From positions 1 to 12,703 of the forward strand of contig JBHELO010000144.1 in NCBI GenBank assembly GCA_046263055.1: a stretch of DNA of 12,703 bases. Direction: 5' to 3'. The notes beneath the pieces were generated by a model. The model was given only the letters and a program-made list of their open reading frames with translations, was not told the origin of the DNA and made no database searches. This document shows positions 1 through 3,954 of this stretch, one piece after another (position 1 is the stretch's first letter; every line of letters begins with the position of its first letter). Made by a program: the position numbers and the translations under genes. The stretch comes from DATAQC01 sp046263055 (GTDB lineage: Bacteria > Actinomycetota > Acidimicrobiia > Acidimicrobiales > AC-14).

Positions 1-46
1 GACTGCGCTGGCGCGCCTGGTGGCCCGCCGCTTCACCGCCCGCTGA
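1..46 (+). CDS. 3' end of an unidentified gene (partial)
   Basis: Reading from position 2, the frame gives TALARLVARRFTAR followed by TGA at 44-46. It would be the C-terminal tail of a plus-strand gene that begins left of the window. The Ala/Arg-rich composition and G/C third positions fit coding DNA, but 14 residues cannot identify a family. It converges on the minus-strand SixA gene with only 5 nt between the stops. Confidence 0.3.
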   Translation, partial: TALARLVARRFTAR

Positions 47-51
47 GGCCG

Positions 52-519
52 TCAGGCGGCGGGCGGCGGCACGTATCTCGCCGTCACGATGCGCCCGTGC
101 GCCCCCTCCAACTCCCAGACCGAGCCCTTGGCCCAGCGCCACTCGGGGCCGACGTCCGCGCCGTCCTGCGTGGCGAGGGCGTCGAGCACCGCTGGGATGA
201 CGTCCCCGTGCGTGCACAGCACCGCGCCGTCGGGTGCCAGCCGGCGGACCAGCTCGAGGGTGGCCTCCAGGTCCGCCCCCTCGGCCAGGGCCGGCGACTC
301 CTCCACCCGGACGCCGACCTTGGCGGCCAGTGGCTCCACCGTCTGGACGCAGCGGAGGTAGGGGCTCGAGACGACGGCGGCCAACCGCTGGTCGGCGAGC
401 AGGGTGACCAGCGCCCGGGCCTGGTCCTGTCCGCCGTCGGTCAGGGGACGCTCCCGGTCGGGGCCGCTCCAGTCCCGCCGGCTCCCCGCCTTCCCGTGGC
501 GGACCAGGTAGACGGCCAT
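52..519 (-). CDS. sixA: SixA-type phosphohistidine phosphatase (histidine phosphatase superfamily)
   Basis: This is a 155-residue single-domain cytosolic histidine phosphatase, the usual SixA size. The catalytic signature VRHGKAG is at residues 6-12, with nucleophile H8. SSPYLRCVQT (51-60) carries the conserved arginine of the second phosphate pocket. The likely acid E80 lies in LAEGAD, and the second catalytic histidine is H104 in CTHGD. SixA proteins remove phosphate from phosphohistidine on signalling or PTS-type proteins; the partner here is unknown. The ATG start is chosen because a TAGCAT -10 box lies exactly 7 nt upstream, implying a leaderless mRNA, and no Shine-Dalgarno is visible. 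It follows corA on the same strand after about 195 nt but seems to have its own promoter. The family call is secure; the exact substrate is not. Confidence 0.9.
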   Translation of the reverse strand: MAVYLVRHGKAGSRRDWSGPDRERPLTDGGQDQARALVTLLADQRLAAVVSSPYLRCVQTVEPLAAKVGVRVEESPALAEGADLEATLELVRRLAPDGAVLCTHGDVIPAVLDALATQDGADVGPEWRWAKGSVWELEGAHGRIVTARYVPPPAA

Positions 520-526
520 CCGGGCG

Positions 527-532
527 ATGCTA
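527..532 (-). promoter_or_regulatory. -10 box of the sixA gene, leaderless type
   Basis: On the minus strand TAGCAT (TANNNT) is followed by 7 nt and then the ATG at 519. This matches the actinobacterial arrangement in which transcription starts at the first base of the start codon. No convincing -35 is seen. Confidence 0.45.
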
Positions 533-715
533 CGGGCCCGGGCCGTGGCCGGCCGAGAACGCCGGACCGGCCCCCGACCACGGTGGCGGGTCGGGGCCGG
601 CGGTGCCGGGGAAGCCGCCGTCGTAGGGCTGGCCCAACGGGCCGGGCGGGAAGTTGGCCTCGGACACGGCCAGTTGGTGTTCTGGCCGCGAGGGTCGGGG
701 CGCCCCTGCCCCCGG

Positions 716-1630
716 TCAGATCCACTCCTTACGGCGGTAGTACCAGAGCTGGCCGATGGTCGTGAGCACGATGAGGACCCACGAGAAGCCGTAACCCTGG
801 GCCCAGTGGAGCTCGGGGATGTGGGAGAAGTTCTGGCCGTACAGGCCCACGATGAAGGTGGGCACCAGCAGTAGGGAAGCCACCACCGTGAGGCGCTTCA
901 TGACCTCGTTCTGGTCGTTGGCCACCTTGGACTGGTGGTAGTCGCGCACGCCGGCGATCAGGTCGCGGGCGGCATCCAGGCCTTCGGTGGCCCGCAGCAG
1001 CTTGTCGTAGGCGTCACCGAAGTGCAGCTCCACGTCGTGGGGGAACAGGTCACCGCTGTCCACCTCGATGCGGTCGTCCACCACCCGGCGCAGGGCGTCG
1101 CGGGTGGGCGCCATCGTGCGGCGGATCTGGAGGAGGTCGTGGCGGAGATCGGAGAGCCGGAGGCGGACCTGGTTGTTGGGCCAGTCCTCCACGTGGTCCT
1201 CCAGCTCGTCGATCTCGTCGTTCAGGTCGTCCACCAGGTCCAGGAAGCCCTCGGCCACCTGCTCGACGATGTGGTAGGCGATCATGCCCGCCGGCACCCC
1301 CGACCGGTACACGCCCTCCACCGTCGCCAGGTCGAGCGGCGTGCCTCCCGGCGGCGTCTTGCGGACGGTCAGCACCACCTCCGGGGTGAGCACCAGGTCC
1401 ACCTCCCGGTAGTAGACCCGGTCCTCGGCGGTGATGACCACGGGCACGAGGAGCACGCCGAGCACGTAGCCACCGTGGCTCTCCAGCTTGGGCCGGGGTT
1501 CGTCGCCGTGGACGGTGGGTTCCACCAGGTCGTCCACCGCCTGGGGGTGGAGCCGACCCGCCCACGCCTGGCGCAGCGCGCCCTCGTCGGGATCGAGGAG
1601 GTCGATCCATTCGGCAACCGCGGTGGACAT
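716..1630 (-). CDS. corA: CorA-family divalent cation transporter with YGQN signature
   Basis: A 304-residue CorA/MIT-superfamily channel, counted from ATG 1630. The N-terminal two-thirds is the cytoplasmic funnel domain, including the long acidic helix DLNDEIDELEDHVEDW (about 136-151). Two membrane helices follow near the C-terminus (about 246-264 and 281-296). The signature after TM1, normally YGMN, reads YGQN (264-267). The protein ends with the basic tail WYYRRKEWI expected just after TM2. CorA proteins form inner-membrane pentamers that import Mg2+ or, in ZntB-like relatives, move other divalent ions. A GTG two codons upstream is possible, but TAGCGT lies exactly 7 nt before ATG 1630, which favours a leaderless start there. 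The substituted Met could change selectivity; Mg2+ remains only the default guess. Confidence 0.9.
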   Translation of the reverse strand: MSTAVAEWIDLLDPDEGALRQAWAGRLHPQAVDDLVEPTVHGDEPRPKLESHGGYVLGVLLVPVVITAEDRVYYREVDLVLTPEVVLTVRKTPPGGTPLDLATVEGVYRSGVPAGMIAYHIVEQVAEGFLDLVDDLNDEIDELEDHVEDWPNNQVRLRLSDLRHDLLQIRRTMAPTRDALRRVVDDRIEVDSGDLFPHDVELHFGDAYDKLLRATEGLDAARDLIAGVRDYHQSKVANDQNEVMKRLTVVASLLLVPTFIVGLYGQNFSHIPELHWAQGYGFSWVLIVLTTIGQLWYYRRKEWI

Positions 1631-1637
1631 GGCCACG

Positions 1638-1643
1638 ACGCTA
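1638..1643 (-). promoter_or_regulatory. -10 box of corA, leaderless type
   Basis: TAGCGT on the minus strand ends 7 nt before ATG 1630. It would overlap the leader if the GTG at 1636 were used, so it also argues for the ATG as the true start. Confidence 0.45.
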
Positions 1644-1677
1644 GATCCGGCCGGCCGTCCGGCGGCCCCGGCGGCGC

Positions 1678-1720
1678 CAGGGTCGCCCGAGCGTCAGGGT
1701 CGCCCGAGCGTCAGGGTCGC
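1678..1720. repeat. 17-bp tandem repeat, about 2.5 copies
   Basis: The unit CAGGGTCGCCCGAGCGT occurs at 1678-1694 and 1695-1711, followed by a partial copy at 1712-1720. The array covers the last three codons and the stop of the DUF2795 gene and reaches towards corA. It looks like a local slippage duplication of the 3' end of the gene. Confidence 0.85.
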
Positions 1721-2118
1721 AGCTCCACCCGCCCGCCCAGCGCCTCCCAGACGGCTTCGGTGTGGGTGAAGGTGCCGTCGGGCAGCGTGGCCAGCTGGTC
1801 GACGAGCGAGGGGGGAGCGTGGGCGTCGCGTGCTGCCGCCACCAGGGCGTCGCGATCGGCGGGCCACCCGGACGGGCGCAGGTAGGACGCCAGCCGGCTG
1901 CGGGCCTCCACCTCGTCGTGGCCGAGCACGTCGTCGTCGGCTAGGCCCCGGTCACCGGTCAGCAGGGCGTCGGGCATGGGCTCGTCGTCGCCCGGCCCCT
2001 CCTGCTGGCGGCCCTCCTCGGCCCGGGCTTCGAGGGGCGCCCCCTGGGTGAGGGAACGGGTGTCGTGGTCGAGGCTCTCGTCGAGCCGTGGTGCGTGCTT
2101 GTCGCTTCCTCGCAGCAT
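1711..2118 (-). CDS. DUF2795 domain protein
   Basis: A 135-residue soluble protein. The C-terminal part, about 73-130, matches the DUF2795 pattern: SRLASYLRPSGWPADRDALV, then VDQLATLPDGTFTHTEAVWEALG. The N-terminal part is polar and disordered-looking, with RGSDKHAPRLDESLDHDTRS followed by an Ala/Glu/Gly-rich stretch; that opening is typical of actinobacterial members as I remember them. No function is established for the family. It has no membrane segment and no catalytic motif. The ATG start is supported by a TAGGAC box 6 nt upstream. The stop lies inside a 17-bp tandem repeat. It is divergent from the DUF1059 gene, and its link to neighbours is unknown. Confidence 0.85.
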   Translation of the reverse strand: MLRGSDKHAPRLDESLDHDTRSLTQGAPLEARAEEGRQQEGPGDDEPMPDALLTGDRGLADDDVLGHDEVEARSRLASYLRPSGWPADRDALVAAARDAHAPPSLVDQLATLPDGTFTHTEAVWEALGGRVELRP

Positions 2119-2124
2119 GGCCCT

Positions 2125-2130
2125 GTCCTA
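2125..2130 (-). promoter_or_regulatory. -10 box of the DUF2795 gene, leaderless type
   Basis: TAGGAC on the minus strand is followed by 6 nt and the ATG at 2118. The last base differs from TANNNT, so this is weaker than the sixA and corA boxes. Confidence 0.35.
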
Positions 2131-2266
2131 CCCGGGCCGGCCGCCGATGATGTGCGGCCGAGCGGCACGGGATGGGCCCCCTCGCGCCGGCTAGCGTCGG
2201 GGCGCCGCCGGGCTCGTTGGCGGGGCGACGGCCAGCTCGTGTCGTCCGGAGGGCCCGCCGGTGACG

Positions 2267-2272
2267 GATACT
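2267..2272 (+). promoter_or_regulatory. Possible -10 box upstream of the DUF1059 gene
   Basis: GATACT lies in the least GC-rich stretch of the 208-nt divergent gap between the DUF2795 and DUF1059 genes. It would give a leader of about 48 nt containing the Shine-Dalgarno. The same hexamer occurs before the cysteine-rich gene on the other strand. No good -35 is visible. Confidence 0.3.
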
Positions 2273-2326
2273 GAATCCAAGGACATGCCCGGACGACCAC
2301 CGGGCGGGTGACCGAGAGGAGTCGTC

Positions 2327-2503
2327 GTGGCGTACAAGTTCGCCTGAAGGGACCAGGACCACGCCTGCCGTTGGCAGGGGAGCGGAGCCACCGAGGAGGA
2401 GCTGATGGCCAAGGTGGCGGATCACGTGAAGCGGAAGCACGGGGTGAAGGTGCCCACCGACACGATCGTGAACTTTGTTCGGTCGAAGGCCCGCCAGGGC
2501 TGA
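2327..2503 (+). CDS. DUF1059-family small protein with in-frame TGA at codon 7; candidate selenoprotein
   Basis: A 58-codon gene that reads V-A-Y-K-F-A, then TGA (2345-2347), then RDQDHACRWQGSGATEEELM and on through VADHVKRKHGV to a normal TGA at 2501-2503. The GATEEELMxKVxxHxxxxHG block and overall length fit DUF1059 (function unknown). Family members as I recall them start MxxxxxCRDxGxDC. The TGA falls on that first Cys, keeping the six-residue spacing to C14. The GTG start has a strong Shine-Dalgarno (AGAGGAG, 2315-2321) at good spacing. The first later ATG (2405) would remove both cysteine positions. A hairpin at 2364-2378 could serve as a SECIS. The sequence on both sides of the TGA keeps coding character, so decoding as selenocysteine is plausible. 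Alternatives are a recent nonsense mutation (TGC/TGT to TGA), a sequencing error or leaky read-through. Confidence 0.7.
2364..2378 (+). promoter_or_regulatory. SECIS-like hairpin downstream of the in-frame TGA
   Basis: CCTGCC-GTT-GGCAGG forms a perfect 6-bp stem with a 3-nt loop that begins with G. There are 22 nt between the TGA (2345-2347) and the loop. Bacterial SECIS elements are described as lying within the coding sequence close behind the UGA, with G (often GU) at the start of the apical loop, and this element fits both. The bulged U of the E. coli fdhF element is not obvious here. The stem also encodes the conserved C14-R-W, so coding constraint could explain part of it. Confidence 0.45.
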
Positions 2504-2538
2504 CCCCTCGCCGGGGCCGGGCGTCGCACCCCGGGCCC

Positions 2539-2596
2539 GGCGGACCGATACAGGAGCCACCGCTGCGGCGGTGGCTCCTGTCGCGAGTGGTCCGCC
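2539..2596. terminator. Two-tier hairpin between convergent genes, probable bidirectional terminator
   Basis: A perfect 13-bp stem, CAGGAGCCACCGC with GCGGTGGCTCCTG around a TGCG loop (2551-2580), is enclosed by a second 8-bp stem, GGCGGACC (2539-2546) with GGTCCGCC (2589-2596). It lies 36 nt after the DUF1059 stop and 8 nt beyond the stop of the minus-strand cysteine-rich gene. No U-tract follows on either strand, which is common for hairpin terminators in high-GC actinobacteria. Confidence 0.75.
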
Positions 2597-2603
2597 GTGT
2601 GGC

Positions 2604-2750
2604 TCAGCCCTCGACGGGGGCGCAGGTACAGTTGTCGGTAGCCATGTTGCAGCCGTCACAGGCCACCCGACCCTCGTGGGCGTCGATGTGGACGCCCTTT
2701 CCGCAGAGGGCGCAGGTGCTCTGGTTGAGTAGCTCGTTGATCCTGGTCAT
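2604..2750 (-). CDS. Small cysteine-rich protein, zinc-ribbon or metallothionein-like
   Basis: A 48-residue protein starting MTRINELLNQ and then carrying six cysteines: C13 and C16 in CALC, C31 and C34 in CDGC, and C41 and C43 in CTC, with H21 and H25 between the pairs. The CxxC-x14-CxxC spacing suits a zinc ribbon, and the terminal CxC recalls metallothioneins, so a metal-binding role is likely. I do not recognise a named family. The ATG start is chosen because GAGGAG lies just upstream and the cysteine module begins soon after; the frame stays open much further upstream, but that region lacks coding logic. It converges with the DUF1059 gene across a shared hairpin, and its promoter appears to be at 2787-2816. 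Confidence 0.75.
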   Translation of the reverse strand: MTRINELLNQSTCALCGKGVHIDAHEGRVACDGCNMATDNCTCAPVEG

Positions 2751-2786
2751 GGTCTCCTCGTTCAAGCGCGGTCGTGCTGTGCCGCC

Positions 2787-2816
2787 AGTATCGCGGGCGC
2801 TCAGCCGCCGTTTCAC
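2787..2816 (-). promoter_or_regulatory. Possible promoter of the cysteine-rich small protein
   Basis: On the minus strand GTGAAA (2816-2811), an 18-nt spacer and GATACT (2792-2787) form a reasonable -35/-10 pair. Transcription would start near 2780, giving a leader of about 30 nt that includes the GAGGAG ribosome site before ATG 2750. Confidence 0.4.
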
Positions 2817-2841
2817 CTTCGGCCCGCAGCGGCCCGGGCGG

Positions 2842-2847
2842 TAGCCT
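2842..2847 (+). promoter_or_regulatory. -10 box of the lipoprotein gene
   Basis: TAGCCT (TANNNT) is followed by 6 nt and then an in-frame ATC at 2854. The spacing equals that before other starts in this window. The first conventional start codon, GTG 2920, lies 66 nt further on with no Shine-Dalgarno. Confidence 0.4.
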
Positions 2848-2860
2848 CGGCGGATCGAGC

Positions 2861-2880
2861 CCACCCGTCCCCACCCGTCC
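2861..2880. repeat. 10-bp tandem duplication
   Basis: CCACCCGTCC occurs twice in direct succession, in the leader or extreme 5' coding part of the lipoprotein gene. A short local duplication with no evident function. Confidence 0.6.
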
Positions 2881-2919
2881 ACCGTCGCCGGTGGCCGGCG
2901 GGCCCGGCCCGCCCGTACG

Positions 2920-3603
2920 GTGGCCGCCGTTGTCGTCGCCTCAGCGGCAGTGGTGGCAGGCGCCGCCTGTCGCGGCGGGGGCGGCAGCACCGGCGGGGCG
3001 GCGGGGACGCACCGGTCGGCCGGCGACCAGGCCAAGGTGGCGGCGGTCAACCTGAAGCTGGCCGATCTGCCGCCGGAGTGGGCGTCGTCCCCGCCCGCCG
3101 ATCCGGTCGGCGAGGAGGGCGACACCAGCCGCTACGCCGAGTGCGTGGGCCGGCCCGATCCCAAGACGGTACGGACGGCCACCGCCGACTCGCCCCAGTT
3201 CCACGTGGAGGAGCGGATGCGGGCCGCGTCCACCGTCCAGGCCATGCCCACGGCCGCCGCCGCCAACGGCGACTTCACCGCCGGCCAGGGCGACAGGGGA
3301 CTGCCCTGCACCCGCCAGCGGGTCCAGAACCTGCTCGACCGCCAGTCGAGCGCCGGCACCGCCCCGTCCAGCTTCACCATCGACCGCATGGCCGGGGCGA
3401 GCTACGGCGACCAGACGGTGGCCTACCGGGTGGTCTTCTCCTATCCGACGGTCCGTGGCGCGGCCGCCCACAAGGGCTACCTGGACCTGGTCAACGTGCG
3501 CAAGGGACGGCTCGAGCTGAGTTTCGCCTTCCTCAACGACTCCCAGCCGTTCCCGGCCGACCTCGAGCGCAACGCCGTCAGGACGGTGGTCGGGCGGGCC
3601 TGA
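2920..3603 (+). CDS. Secreted lipoprotein of unknown function
   Basis: From GTG 2920 the product has 227 residues. A hydrophobic stretch VAAVVVASAAVVAGAAC leads to a lipobox-like cysteine (C17), followed by a Gly/Ser-rich spacer, so it is probably exported and lipidated. Two further cysteines, C75 and C130, could form a disulfide. The mature domain (about 38-227) has mixed alpha/beta character with motifs such as VNLKLADLPPEW and YLDLVNVRKGRLELSF. I do not recognise a named family. With the GTG start the signal peptide has no positive n-region. The frame is open upstream from 2845 and contains RRARPART just before the hydrophobic core, so the real start is probably upstream, perhaps the ATC at 2854. 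A hairpin follows the stop. Confidence 0.75.
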   Translation: MAAVVVASAAVVAGAACRGGGGSTGGAAGTHRSAGDQAKVAAVNLKLADLPPEWASSPPADPVGEEGDTSRYAECVGRPDPKTVRTATADSPQFHVEERMRAASTVQAMPTAAAANGDFTAGQGDRGLPCTRQRVQNLLDRQSSAGTAPSSFTIDRMAGASYGDQTVAYRVVFSYPTVRGAAAHKGYLDLVNVRKGRLELSFAFLNDSQPFPADLERNAVRTVVGRA

Positions 3604-3610
3604 ACCCCGA

Positions 3611-3624
3611 CCGCCGAACGGCGG
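3611..3624 (+). terminator. Short GC hairpin after the lipoprotein gene
   Basis: CCGCCG-AA-CGGCGG begins 8 nt after the lipoprotein stop and precedes the next -10 box. It has no T-tract, so it is a weak terminator candidate. Confidence 0.35.
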
Positions 3625-3632
3625 CAGCGCGG

Positions 3633-3638
3633 TATCCT
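3633..3638 (+). promoter_or_regulatory. Possible -10 box of the CxxC small protein
   Basis: TATCCT in the 87-nt gap would start transcription near 3645. That gives a leader of about 46 nt carrying the ribosome site before ATG 3691. Confidence 0.35.
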
Positions 3639-3690
3639 GGGGTTCGCAGCGGGACCAGGAGGGACGCCGCAGCAGTCGAGGGAAGACCAG

Positions 3691-3879
3691 ATGCCCAGGA
3701 CCATCATCCGCTGTCCGGAGTGCTACACCAGGGTGGTCGCCGCACCCGACGACGACACCAAGACCGCGCTGTGGCTGCACAGCCTGTCGGGCCGGTGCCG
3801 GGCCAAGCAGACGCCCAAGACCGAGCGACCCCGCCGCAAGGAGCGGCTGGAGGCCATGCTCGGCGAGGAGTGGGGCTAG
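3691..3879 (+). CDS. Small CxxC (zinc-finger-like) protein
   Basis: A 62-residue protein beginning MPRTIIRCPECYTRVV, with C8 and C11 as a CPEC knuckle, H30 and C36 in the middle (LWLHSLSGRC), and a basic stretch KTERPRRKERLEAML near the C-terminus. The CxxC...H...C pattern could bind one zinc, and the basic tail may contact nucleic acid; both are inferences. I do not recognise a named family. The ATG start is supported by GAGGGAAG at 3678-3685, 5 nt upstream. It has its own candidate -10 box and is followed by the penicillin-binding protein gene 75 nt later. Confidence 0.7.
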   Translation: MPRTIIRCPECYTRVVAAPDDDTKTALWLHSLSGRCRAKQTPKTERPRRKERLEAMLGEEWG

Positions 3880-3936
3880 GCCGGAGACTTCCAGATGGGT
3901 GCCCAGGCCGCCGCCCGGAGGGCTGAGAGAGGGCAG

Positions 3937-3942
3937 TAGCCT
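3937..3942 (+). promoter_or_regulatory. -10 box of the penicillin-binding protein operon
   Basis: TAGCCT lies 12 nt before ATG 3955, so the transcript would start about 6 nt before the start codon. There is no Shine-Dalgarno, so translation would be close to leaderless. It probably drives the four-gene run to 7914. Confidence 0.4.
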
Positions 3943-3954
3943 CTGGCACCCACC

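Noticed and set aside
935..1885. 316-codon plus-strand frame
   Set aside because: Antisense to corA and the DUF2795 gene. The His/Val/Gln-rich translation is typical of shadow frames.
2405..2503. A separate 32-residue gene starting at the ATG inside the DUF1059 frame
   Set aside because: There is a GGAGGAG-like stretch before this ATG, but it would lose both cysteine positions and half of the domain. The better initiation signal and family start are at GTG 2327.
2604..3125. A longer 173-residue version of the cysteine-rich protein
   Set aside because: The upstream part is antisense to the lipoprotein and crosses the predicted promoter. The ATG at 2750 has its own ribosome site.
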